Assembly: GCF_019670125.1 (NCBI RefSeq)
Contig: NZ_AP023033.1
Coordinates: forward strand, 2,283,001 to 2,347,000
Source of the DNA: Agarivorans aestuarii
GTDB lineage: Bacteria; Pseudomonadota; Gammaproteobacteria; Enterobacterales; Celerinatantimonadaceae
Length of the DNA: 64,000 nucleotides
Reading direction: 5' to 3'
Part shown: positions 56,597 through 64,000 of the stretch, piece by piece
Layout of the letters: each line of letters starts with the position of its first letter
Numbering within the stretch: position 1 is the stretch's first letter
Notes under the pieces: generated by a model
What the model was told of the DNA's origin: nothing
Database searches by the model: none
Seen by the model: the letters and a program-made list of their open reading frames with translations, nothing else
Program-made: the position numbers and the translations under genes

Positions 56597-56630
56597 GAAC
56601 AAAAACAGCTTACTGTTAAAGTAAGCTGTT
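56597..56630 (-). promoter_or_regulatory. Terminator-like hairpin between infC and rpmI
   Basis: On the minus strand AACAGCTTAC pairs with GTAAGCTGTT around a 7-base loop and is followed by TTTTTG. In E. coli this junction is where L20 controls translation; here the shape suggests a conditional terminator (attenuator) limiting rpmI-rplT expression. Confidence 0.55.
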
Positions 56631-56649
56631 CGTTACTTGGAAGCCTTAG

Positions 56650-57195
56650 TTACTTCTTTTTAGGGCCTAACACCATAACAGCTTGGCGACCTTCCATTTT
56701 TGGAAAAGCTTCCACAACTGCTAACTCTTCTAAATCACCTTTAATGCGATTTAGTAGATCAAAGCCGAGGCTCTGGTGTGCCATTTCACGACCACGAAAA
56801 CGTAGCGTTACTTTAGCTTTGTTACCCTCTTCTAGAAAGCGAACCAGGTTGCGTAGTTTTACCTGATAGTCGCCTTCGTCAGTTCCAGGTCGGAATTTAA
56901 TTTCCTTAACCTGAATCTGTTTTTGCTTCTTCTTCTGTTCTTTTACAGATTTACTCTTCTCGTAAATGAACTTACCGTAATCCATGACCCGACAAACAGG
57001 TGGTTCAGCATTCGGACTAATTTCAACTAAATCAACGCCAGATTCTTCAGCGATGTTTAGCGCTTCATTCAAACTTACAATGCCAATGGACTCACCATCT
57101 AAGCCATTAAGGCGTACTTCTTGGGCTTGAATTTCTTCATTTATCTTATGTGCTCTTGCAGCTTGTTGCTGACCACGTCTTCCGGTTTTTATAAT
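56650..57195 (-). CDS. infC: Translation initiation factor IF-3
   Basis: About 180 residues. It prevents 30S-50S joining and proofreads start-codon choice. The core ([37 protein letters not shown]) is unmistakable. No ATG gives a full-length product; the earliest one would remove over 40 residues. Comparison with E. coli (MKGGKR...) places the start at ATT (57195) or ATA (57192) before KTGRRG, with GAGG upstream. A rare start codon is a known feature of infC and allows IF-3 to repress its own translation. It begins directly after the thrS stop. Confidence 0.93.
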   Translation of the reverse strand: MIKTGRRGQQQAARAHKINEEIQAQEVRLNGLDGESIGIVSLNEALNIAEESGVDLVEISPNAEPPVCRVMDYGKFIYEKSKSVKEQKKKQKQIQVKEIKFRPGTDEGDYQVKLRNLVRFLEEGNKAKVTLRFRGREMAHQSLGFDLLNRIKGDLEELAVVEAFPKMEGRQAVMVLGPKKK

Positions 57196-59121
57196 TTATA
57201 CCTCAATACAATTATTGTCACGATTGGCGATTTCTTGCTTAATCTTCTCAACAAACTTGTCTACTGCAAATTTGCCTAAGTCATCACCCTTACGAGTTCT
57301 AACCGCAACCTCATTACTTTCGACTTCTTTATCGCCGACAACCAGTAAGTAAGGAATACGCTTTAGAGTATGTTCGCGGATTTTAAAGCCTATCTTCTCA
57401 TTTCTCAAGTCCGCAATGGCTCTAATGCCCTGTTTATTTAATTTTTTTACTACTTGATGGGTAAAATCGGCCTGTTTATCGGTAATATTCATTACTACAA
57501 CTTGGCGAGGAGCTAACCACGTTGGGAAAAAGCCTGAGTATTCTTCGGTTAAAATACCGATAAAGCGTTCAATAGAACCTAAAATAGCGCGGTGAATCAT
57601 TACCGGTACATGGCGTTCATTATCTTCACCTACAAAAGAAGCCGCTAAACGACCAGGCATAGAGAAGTCTAGTTGAACAGTACCACATTGCCATGCTCTA
57701 TCGAGACAATCGTGAAGAGTGAACTCAATCTTGGGACCATAAAAGGCGCCTTCGCCTGGTAGGTATGAAAACTCAATACCTTTAGAGCTTAGTGCATCAG
57801 CTAAAGCTTTTTCAGATTTATCCCACGTTTCGTCATCACCAACGCGCTGCTCTGGGCGCGTAGAGAGTTTTACTTTAATCTCTTCAAAGCCAAAGGTTTT
57901 GTATGTCTCGTATACCATGTCGATACAAGAGGCTACTTCATCTTGAATTTGATCTTCTGTACAGAAGATGTGGGCATCATCTTGAGTAAATCCACGTACG
58001 CGCATCAAACCGTGCAAAGAGCCTGATGGCTCGTTACGGTGACAAGAGCCAAACTCCGCCATACGTAACGGAAGATCACGGTAAGATTTCAAACCTTGGT
58101 TAAAGATTTGAACATGACCGGGGCAGTTCATTGGTTTAACTGCATACTCACGGCTTTCTGATTGGGTAGTAAACATGCCATCTGAGTATTTATCCCAGTG
58201 ACCTGATTTCTCCCACAAGCTGCGGTCCATGATTTGTGGCGCTTTAACTTCTTGGTATTCGTATTTAGAAAGTTGTTCGCGAATGTAACTTTCTAACTGA
58301 CGGAAAATCGTCCAACCAGAGTCATGCCAGAACACCATACCTGGCGCTTCTTCTTGCATGTGGTAAAGATCTAGCTGTTTACCAATTTTACGGTGGTCAC
58401 GCTTAGCAGCTTCTTCAAGGCGTTTTAAGTAAGCAGCGAGTTGCTTTTTATCTGCCCATGCTGTGCCGTATACACGTTGTAGCATTTTGTTTTTGCTATC
58501 ACCGCGCCAATAAGCGCCGGCAACTTTCATCAATTTAAAGTGATGACAAAACTTCATGTTTGGCACGTGAGGGCCACGACACATATCTACGTATTCTTCG
58601 TGATGATATAAGCCTGGAGTTGCGCTTGCTTCAATGCCTTCAATAATTTCTAGTTTGTATGGCTCTTCGCGTTCTTCGAATACCGCTTTTGCTTCCGCAA
58701 GAGGAACGGTTTTCTTAACCACATCATAATTGGTTTTAGCCAGTGCCTTCATGCGCTTTTCAAGATTCTCAATATCTTCTTGAGTTAGCGAGTGCTCTAA
58801 ATCTATGTCGTAGTAAAAACCATTATCAATTGTTGGACCAATGGCCATTTTGGTTTCAGGCCACATTTGTTTAATGGCATGACCCAATAAGTGAGCACAA
58901 GAGTGGCGAATAATCTCTAAACCATCTTCGTCTTTAGCGGTGATAATCGCTACTTGTGAATCTTCAGAAATAAGCTCACAAGCATCTACGCGTTCGCCGT
59001 TTACACGGCCTGCTATACACGCTTTAGCTAGGCCTGGGCCAATATCTGCAGCGATATCTAAAGTTGAAACTGGGTTTTCGAATTGACGTTGACTACCGTC
59101 AGGAAGAGTAATAACTGGCAT
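57196..59121 (-). CDS. thrS: Threonyl-tRNA synthetase
   Basis: 641-residue class II synthetase charging tRNA-Thr. N-terminal TGS domain (about 1-62), editing domain with [11 protein letters not shown] and the CRGPHVPN zinc-like motif (about 65-225), catalytic core with MNCPGHV and [15 protein letters not shown] (about 243-535), and anticodon-binding domain to the end. The order thrS-infC-rpmI-rplT-pheST is the standard gammaproteobacterial arrangement. Confidence 0.98.
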   Translation of the reverse strand: MPVITLPDGSQRQFENPVSTLDIAADIGPGLAKACIAGRVNGERVDACELISEDSQVAIITAKDEDGLEIIRHSCAHLLGHAIKQMWPETKMAIGPTIDNGFYYDIDLEHSLTQEDIENLEKRMKALAKTNYDVVKKTVPLAEAKAVFEEREEPYKLEIIEGIEASATPGLYHHEEYVDMCRGPHVPNMKFCHHFKLMKVAGAYWRGDSKNKMLQRVYGTAWADKKQLAAYLKRLEEAAKRDHRKIGKQLDLYHMQEEAPGMVFWHDSGWTIFRQLESYIREQLSKYEYQEVKAPQIMDRSLWEKSGHWDKYSDGMFTTQSESREYAVKPMNCPGHVQIFNQGLKSYRDLPLRMAEFGSCHRNEPSGSLHGLMRVRGFTQDDAHIFCTEDQIQDEVASCIDMVYETYKTFGFEEIKVKLSTRPEQRVGDDETWDKSEKALADALSSKGIEFSYLPGEGAFYGPKIEFTLHDCLDRAWQCGTVQLDFSMPGRLAASFVGEDNERHVPVMIHRAILGSIERFIGILTEEYSGFFPTWLAPRQVVVMNITDKQADFTHQVVKKLNKQGIRAIADLRNEKIGFKIREHTLKRIPYLLVVGDKEVESNEVAVRTRKGDDLGKFAVDKFVEKIKQEIANRDNNCIEV

Positions 59122-59327
59122 ATTTATCCTTGCTCATACAGTGGTGATGCCTACGCAACATCACATGATTTAGTCGATAAAATTGAGTACTTAATGCACT
59201 TAAAAGATGCGCAATATTAAAGGTCTGCGCAGATAACTTCAATAGCTTAGGGTTTATTGATCTAAAGACTCGTGGTTCTTGCGAATTTGAACCATAATTG
59301 AAAGGTGGACATATTGGAGTAGATGTT

Positions 59328-59531
59328 ATGAAAAACTATGTCGAAAAAATGATTTCCTGCCCAACTTGCGGTCACCATACACCGTTAATTATTGATGCGA
59401 GCAATGGTGACCAAGATTTCTATGAAGACTGCCGAGTTTGTTGCAACCCAATTCACTGCCGCTTACAAGTAGATGAAAGCAACGACAAATTATTAGCCTT
59501 TGTAGACGCCGACGACGAACAGTACTTTTAG
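59328..59531 (+). CDS. CPXCG motif zinc-ribbon protein
   Basis: About 67 residues from the ATG at 59328 with GGAG eight bases upstream (an upstream TTG frame is disregarded). Two cysteine pairs, CPTCG and DCRVCC, form a small zinc ribbon; the acidic C-terminus (DADDEQYF) is usual for the CPXCG family. Function unknown. Its stop overlaps the end of the convergent ribE by four bases. Confidence 0.85.
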   Translation: MKNYVEKMISCPTCGHHTPLIIDASNGDQDFYEDCRVCCNPIHCRLQVDESNDKLLAFVDADDEQYF

Positions 59532-60148
59532 CCTAACCAGCGTTTTAGTTCACCGTTTTCTGCAAGCTTTTTGATGGTATCTATGGCTGTCTGAGTCGCG
59601 CTGTCTATTTCAATATTCACTAAATCCCCTACTTGCTTGTCGCCTAAAGTAGTTACCCGAAGTGTTTCGGGAATAACGTGTAACCAAAATCCTTGTTCGC
59701 TTAGTTTTCCAACCGTTAAACTAGCGCCATCAACACACACAAACCCCTTATAAATAACATAGTCGCGCCACGCCTTATCTAAGGCTAGATGAATAGCTAA
59801 ATTGTTTTCTGTTGGTAACAACTCAATTATTTTAGCAGTACTATGAATATGGCCAGAGACTAAGTGGCCGCCGATCTCATCACCCACCTTTGCAGCGCGT
59901 TCAATATTTACCAAATCTCCTTCTTTTATTGTGCCTAAGTTTGTTAGACTTAGCGTTTCTTGAATCAAGTCGAATTGAACACCTTGTTCGCTTATGTTGA
60001 CCACCGTTAAACAGGTTCCGTTTACGGCAACACTGGCGCCTATTTTCAAGCCTTCGGTATCCGCTAAATCAACCCAGAGTTGCATGAAACCTGGTGAAAA
60101 CTCGACTTTGACAACTTTTCTTTTACTCTGAACTATTCCGGTGAACAT
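59528..60148 (-). CDS. ribE: Riboflavin synthase alpha chain
   Basis: 206 residues converting two molecules of 6,7-dimethyl-8-ribityllumazine to riboflavin and a pyrimidine. The start MFTGIVQ at the ATG 60146-60148 is the family start; the longer frame runs into norM. Two internally homologous lumazine-binding barrels are seen (NGTCLTV with VSGHIHS in the first; VDGASLTV in the second). No FMN riboswitch is seen. The start codon overlaps that of norM on the other strand. Confidence 0.96.
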   Translation of the reverse strand: MFTGIVQSKRKVVKVEFSPGFMQLWVDLADTEGLKIGASVAVNGTCLTVVNISEQGVQFDLIQETLSLTNLGTIKEGDLVNIERAAKVGDEIGGHLVSGHIHSTAKIIELLPTENNLAIHLALDKAWRDYVIYKGFVCVDGASLTVGKLSEQGFWLHVIPETLRVTTLGDKQVGDLVNIEIDSATQTAIDTIKKLAENGELKRWLG

Positions 60149-61544
60149 GAAGCATTTTTTCCTGGGTTTTAAACAACGTTTTTCTAAAGAGTGTTTTGCC
60201 ATTTTACGACTGGCAGGTCCTATTGTAGTTGCTCAACTTACCATAACCGGCATGAGTTTTGTCGATACGATTATGGCGGGATCGGTAAGCCCTACTGATT
60301 TAGCCGCTGTAGCAGTAGCTGCAAGCTTTTTTAACCCAATAATCTTGCTACTTCAAGGCATATTAATGGCGGTAACGCCGCTAGTAGCCTATCAAATTGG
60401 CGCTAAGCAGGCGCACAACGGTGGTAATATTTTTCGTCAAGCTTTAGTGATTTCTCTGCTACTTGCAGCCGTTGCTTGGGTTATTCTTTGGTTTGCGCCA
60501 AGTGTATTCAATATCATGGATGTTGAAGAACAGCTGGTTGGCTTAACCAAACAGTATCTATATTTTGTAAGTTTTGGTTTACCCGCCTTTGCTTTATACC
60601 AGGTATTAAGAGGGGTAAACGAAGCGTGTTCTAACATAAAAGCCATAATGCTGATTGGTATAATTGGCTTGTTAATCAACATTCCCATCAACTACATCTT
60701 TATTAACGGGCTATATGGCATGCCCAAATTAGGCGGCGCAGGTTGTGGCGTCGCAACCGCTATGGTGAATTGGTTTATGGCCTTGGCTATGTTGGTATAT
60801 GCCACTAGAAGTAAAACCTTACTGCCACTTAAACTATTTGAGCGTTACAACGGACTAGACTGGCCAATAGTTTCACGAATTTTCAAACTAGGTTTACCTA
60901 TCGGCGGTGCGATATTCTTTGAGGTAACCTTGTTTTCGATGATTGCCCTACTACTTTCTCCTCTTGGCGCAGACATTGTAGCGGCTCACCAAATTGCACT
61001 TAACTTTACCTCAATGGTATTTATGCTGCCCTTAAGTATTGGTATCGCTCTTACCATTCGAGTAGGTAATTTTATGGGTGAGAAATCCTTAGATAAAGCG
61101 CGGATCACCGCCTACAGCGGAATCATATTGTCTATTATCATCACCCTATTTATTGCCAGCGCCACCATTGTATTTCGTCACAACATTATTGGTTGGTATA
61201 CCGAAAATACAACGGTTGCTGCAATTGCGGCTCCACTCTTTTTATTGGCCGCTACTTACCAGCTATCTGACTCGCTTCAAGTTTGTTGCGCCGGAGCACT
61301 TAGGGGCTACCAAGATACTCGCTTCATCTTAATTGTTACCCTTATTAGCTTTTGGCCAATAGGCTTAGGCGTGGGTTCTATACTTACCTTTACAGATTAC
61401 TTCACTGAAAAACCTATGGGAGTGATCGGTTTCTGGATAGCCATTGTATTAGCACTAACGGCCTGTGCTATCGGTTTATGCTGGCGCTTAATATGGGCAA
61501 GTAACAACCCAGACAAACTTCACCTAATCAATAAGGAAGCATGA
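60147..61544 (+). CDS. norM: MATE-family multidrug efflux transporter NorM
   Basis: About 465 residues forming twelve membrane segments in two halves, a cation-coupled exporter of drugs and dyes. Conserved segments include GMSFVDTIMAG, NIPINYIFINGLYGMP, GCGVATA, AHQIALNFTS and QLSDSLQVC. The ATG at 60147 has GGTG upstream. A divergent norM/ribE pair is common in gammaproteobacteria, but here the two start codons overlap. The end overlaps the next gene by four bases. Confidence 0.92.
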   Translation: MKHFFLGFKQRFSKECFAILRLAGPIVVAQLTITGMSFVDTIMAGSVSPTDLAAVAVAASFFNPIILLLQGILMAVTPLVAYQIGAKQAHNGGNIFRQALVISLLLAAVAWVILWFAPSVFNIMDVEEQLVGLTKQYLYFVSFGLPAFALYQVLRGVNEACSNIKAIMLIGIIGLLINIPINYIFINGLYGMPKLGGAGCGVATAMVNWFMALAMLVYATRSKTLLPLKLFERYNGLDWPIVSRIFKLGLPIGGAIFFEVTLFSMIALLLSPLGADIVAAHQIALNFTSMVFMLPLSIGIALTIRVGNFMGEKSLDKARITAYSGIILSIIITLFIASATIVFRHNIIGWYTENTTVAAIAAPLFLLAATYQLSDSLQVCCAGALRGYQDTRFILIVTLISFWPIGLGVGSILTFTDYFTEKPMGVIGFWIAIVLALTACAIGLCWRLIWASNNPDKLHLINKEA

Positions 61545-62533
61545 GTAAAAAGCAATTCACCCTATACCTGTTTTTATTCTCCAGCATAGCAGCAGGTGCT
61601 TATGGTGTGTTGCATTGGCTTAAGCCGCCTAGCGATCGGCTATTTCTAGACTACAGCACACGGCTAAACCGTGTGCTTTCAATATCCATAGAAGCGCCAA
61701 ACCAAGCTCCAACCCTTCCTACTATTTCTTGGCGAACCAATTTACGAGTTGAACCAGAGCTAACACTGTCGCTGCTAGACAGCTTAGCGCTAAAATCTTG
61801 TGGTTTAGACCAATTGGTATTCGAGAAAAATTCAAGCCTAGGTAAACATGCCAGCGCAGACTACCGCTTAGTGTGGCACACCGAATCTATTGGTGGACTA
61901 CAAACTTGTCTAAACGATCTTCAGCTTAAACCAGAGTTAAGAACCACTCTTACGCATATCTTAGAAACTAAGCTTGCTGCAATTGATGTGTATTGGAATA
62001 ACTACTTGCTCAATGAGCAAAGCCTAAGACACTTGTGGATTAGCCAACAACGGCTAAGTGTTAACCCCTTATCTACTTATCGCGCTTTAGCTTTAAACCT
62101 CCAGGAATTAAGCCATATTCATAAACAGCTAAAAGCTAGCGACACCATTGATAAAGAACAGTTATTAAGCTTAAGTGAACGGCTGCAGAAAGGAGCAAGC
62201 ATTGTTGCTTTGCTACAAGAGTTAAACGTAACAAGCGCTTGGCTTAATCAAGTTTCTGGCGCCTTAGCGTCACGCCAGTTTAGTTGTCATGAGAGTGAAG
62301 AGAAATATCAAATACTGCAGAACATACTAAGCAAAGTTTACACCTTAAAAGTTCAAGATTATCTGGCAGAGTTAGACCAGAGTGCCGGTTTAGTGTTGCC
62401 TGTTCTGTCACCGCTAATGCAACAATCCCATCCCCTGCTATTAGAACGTGCCCACGCCATTCATGTTGAATTTAAACAGGCAAATCGACAACACGTAAAC
62501 CAATGGAAATTGATTTTAGAAAGCTGTAACTAA
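61541..62533 (+). CDS. DUF3080 family protein
   Basis: 330 residues with an N-terminal hydrophobic segment (about 7-25) that anchors or exports the protein. The motif DYSTRLNRVL near residue 37 and the later LKPELRTTL and the C-terminal LLERAHAIHVEFKQAN match DUF3080 proteins of marine gammaproteobacteria. Function is unknown. The ATGA overlap with norM indicates co-transcription. Confidence 0.8.
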   Translation: MSKKQFTLYLFLFSSIAAGAYGVLHWLKPPSDRLFLDYSTRLNRVLSISIEAPNQAPTLPTISWRTNLRVEPELTLSLLDSLALKSCGLDQLVFEKNSSLGKHASADYRLVWHTESIGGLQTCLNDLQLKPELRTTLTHILETKLAAIDVYWNNYLLNEQSLRHLWISQQRLSVNPLSTYRALALNLQELSHIHKQLKASDTIDKEQLLSLSERLQKGASIVALLQELNVTSAWLNQVSGALASRQFSCHESEEKYQILQNILSKVYTLKVQDYLAELDQSAGLVLPVLSPLMQQSHPLLLERAHAIHVEFKQANRQHVNQWKLILESCN

Positions 62534-62685
62534 GCTTTAGAGAAACACTCCTCATGCAAGTTCACTGTTGCACATCACCCAGTACTGCTTAATCATTGAG
62601 CATACAACTCTCATATTCTTTAACAGCGGTTGACGACCGCTTAGAGTTACAGTACCTTTCGCTGCGTAGGATAAAACCTAGTAAT

Positions 62686-62762
62686 ACAACCGTAGCTCAG
62701 TTGGTTAGAGCACCACCTTGACATGGTGGGGGTCGGTGGTTCGAATCCACTCGGTTGTACCA
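62686..62762 (+). tRNA. tRNA-Val (GAC), copy 1
   Basis: 77-base cloverleaf with encoded CCA. Acceptor ACAACCG/CGGTTGT, anticodon loop TTGACAT with GAC at 62720-62722, T loop GGTTCGAATCC. Confidence 0.97.
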
Positions 62763-62776
62763 AAATCTAAAACGAT

Positions 62777-62853
62777 ATTCGCGTAGCTCAGTTGGTTAGA
62801 GCACTACCTTGACATGGTAGGGGTCGGTGGTTCAAATCCACTCGCGAATACCA
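62777..62853 (+). tRNA. tRNA-Val (GAC), copy 2
   Basis: 77-base cloverleaf with encoded CCA. Acceptor ATTCGCG/CGCGAAT, same anticodon GAC at 62811-62813, T loop GGTTCAAATCC. It is 14 bases after copy 1, so both come from one transcript. The acceptor stems differ completely, unlike the rest of the molecule. Confidence 0.97.
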
Positions 62854-62882
62854 CCTCTTAATCGTCCCTACTCTTTTATTTT

Positions 62883-63596
62883 TCATACAGCCTTTAAGTA
62901 ATGTTGCTGAATTCGCGCTTGCGGTTCTAGGTTTAAATTGCTTAAGTAAGCTTGTTGACTTACCCGCCCCTGTTCTAAAAACACCATGTAATCGGCTAAA
63001 CGTTTAACCTCTTCTAAGTCGTGGCTTACATATACAACCGGAATCGAAAGCTGCTGATGTAGTCTTTCCAAATAAGGAATGATCTCTTGTTTTAGAGTGG
63101 CATCTAATGCTGATAGTGGCTCGTCCATTAACAATAGCTTTGGTGAACTTAGCAAAGCTCTAGCAATTGCAACACGCTGGCGTTCTCCCCCTGATAAACA
63201 GCTGGGTCTGCGTGTTAGTAAATGTGAAATACTCAATAACTCACAAGTATCGCTAATACTTACTTTTCGTTTTTCTCGACGTGTTAAGCGGTGACCAAAC
63301 AACAAGTTTTGTTCTACGTTTAGATGCGGAAATAAACTGGCTTCTTGGAATACATAGCCAATTTCTCTTTGATGAGTAGCAAGATAGATCCCTTGCTTAT
63401 CATCTTGCCAAACCTCACCATTGACCGAAAAATAGCCACCACTAAAACGATCTAAACCAGCCATTGCGCGTAAACACGAGGTTTTACCAGAACCCGAAGG
63501 GCCAAACAAAGCAGATACACCGGTTTGGGGCAAAGTAAGCTCAATGTTCAACGTAAAGTCATCACGCTGGCTGTGCAATTGCAATTCTAAGCACAT
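62883..63596 (-). CDS. modC: Molybdate ABC transporter ATP-binding protein ModC, short form
   Basis: 237-residue ATPase of the molybdate importer. Walker [10 protein letters not shown] (about 32-40), Q loop [11 protein letters not shown], signature [16 protein letters not shown] (about 135), Walker [13 protein letters not shown] and H loop YVSHD are intact. It ends soon after the ATPase core: the C-terminal TOBE (molybdate-binding regulatory) domain found in the roughly 350-residue E. coli protein is missing. The stop lies only 29 bases from a tRNA-Val gene on the other strand. It overlaps modB by ten bases. Confidence 0.88.
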   Translation of the reverse strand: MCLELQLHSQRDDFTLNIELTLPQTGVSALFGPSGSGKTSCLRAMAGLDRFSGGYFSVNGEVWQDDKQGIYLATHQREIGYVFQEASLFPHLNVEQNLLFGHRLTRREKRKVSISDTCELLSISHLLTRRPSCLSGGERQRVAIARALLSSPKLLLMDEPLSALDATLKQEIIPYLERLHQQLSIPVVYVSHDLEEVKRLADYMVFLEQGRVSQQAYLSNLNLEPQARIQQHYLKAV

Positions 63597-64000
63597 AGTT
63601 TAAGCCTCTGTTTAGTAAAATCGTTCAAGCTATAGATAATGAGCAAAGCAACAAATGAAAACACCAACATTCCGCCCGCTAACCAATGAGCTTGACCATA
63701 TTCTAATGCCTCAACATGGTTATATATTTCTATCGACATCACTCGCGTTTCACCTGGAATATTGCCGCCGATCATAAGCACTACGCCAAACTCTCCAATG
63801 GTGTGGCAAAAGCCCAAAATGGCAGCGGCAAAAAATCCTGGCCTAGCGAGGGGAAAAGCGACTTTCCAAAACACTCGCCAAGGACTTGCACGTAATGTCA
63901 TAGCCACTTCTAAGGGTCGTTTACCTATTGCTTCAAAAGCGTTTTGCATGGGCTGCACAACAAACGGCAAGGTATGTACTACACAAGCAATCACAATGCC
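63587..64000 (-). CDS. modB: Molybdate ABC transporter permease ModB (partial)
   Basis: C-terminal part of the inner-membrane permease; the frame is open to the right edge, so the N-terminus is outside the window. The ATPase-coupling EAA loop ([20 protein letters not shown]) and the conserved [19 protein letters not shown] segment identify ModB. About 137 residues are visible, with membrane segments on both sides. modA is expected further right. Confidence 0.93.
   Translation of the reverse strand, partial: GIVIACVVHTLPFVVQPMQNAFEAIGKRPLEVAMTLRASPWRVFWKVAFPLARPGFFAAAILGFCHTIGEFGVVLMIGGNIPGETRVMSIEIYNHVEALEYGQAHWLAGGMLVFSFVALLIIYSLNDFTKQRLKLCA

Overview
The window reads as chromosome of a marine gammaproteobacterium of the Alteromonadales/Vibrionales kind, possibly Agarivorans or a relative. 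This rests on gene content and order: an rnf operon with a repeat-tailed RnfC, nrdDG, tandem tRNA-Asn genes, a ccoNOQP-fixH-ccoI-ccoS-fnr-uspE-ttcA block, aapJQMP, the thrS-infC-rpmI-rplT-pheST-ihfA block, a PBPRA1643-family SEC-C protein and YibL. Base composition is moderately AT-rich. The species is inference, because no ribosomal RNA or other decisive marker is present.

Layout. 1-8077: the rnf electron-transport operon (minus strand, rnfG cut by the left edge) diverges from anaerobic ribonucleotide reductase nrdDG, with a near-consensus FNR box between them. 8078-14916: a LapD-like degenerate GGDEF/EAL receptor, five tandem tRNA-Asn genes, uvrB, tpiA and elyC. 15132-23606: aspC, a divergent diguanylate cyclase / HD-GYP pair separated by a perfect 16-bp dyad, yaeQ, a SEC-C protein, a candidate minus-strand small RNA, a monoheme c-type protein and an FeS-type photolyase. 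23845-32300 is the accessory stretch: a large unrecognised soluble protein, an alpha/beta hydrolase broken by one in-frame stop, small membrane ORFs, a lipoprotein, a decayed phage regulator with its putative operator, and a tyrosine integrase. 32316-35532: a SYLF protein and a two-gene response-regulator operon (HD-GYP plus hybrid kinase).

36013-47306: cbb3 oxidase structural and assembly genes, with a perfect FNR box upstream and fnr itself downstream, then uspE, ttcA, a glucosaminidase lipoprotein and cobB. 47817-51975: a polar amino-acid ABC importer. 52044-59121: the translation block (ihfA, pheT, pheS, rplT, rpmI, infC with a non-AUG start, thrS). 59328-64000: a CPXCG zinc ribbon, ribE and norM with overlapping divergent start codons, a DUF3080 lipoprotein-like gene, two tRNA-Val genes, a short modC without a TOBE domain, and modB cut by the right edge.

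Two themes link the genes. One is oxygen-responsive energy metabolism: the FNR sites at rnf/nrdD and cco and the fnr gene suggest one regulon. The other is cyclic-di-GMP and two-component signalling, with five such proteins here. No CRISPR array or recognised defence system was found. The least explained material is the 23845-31500 stretch and the putative small RNA near 20430-20610.
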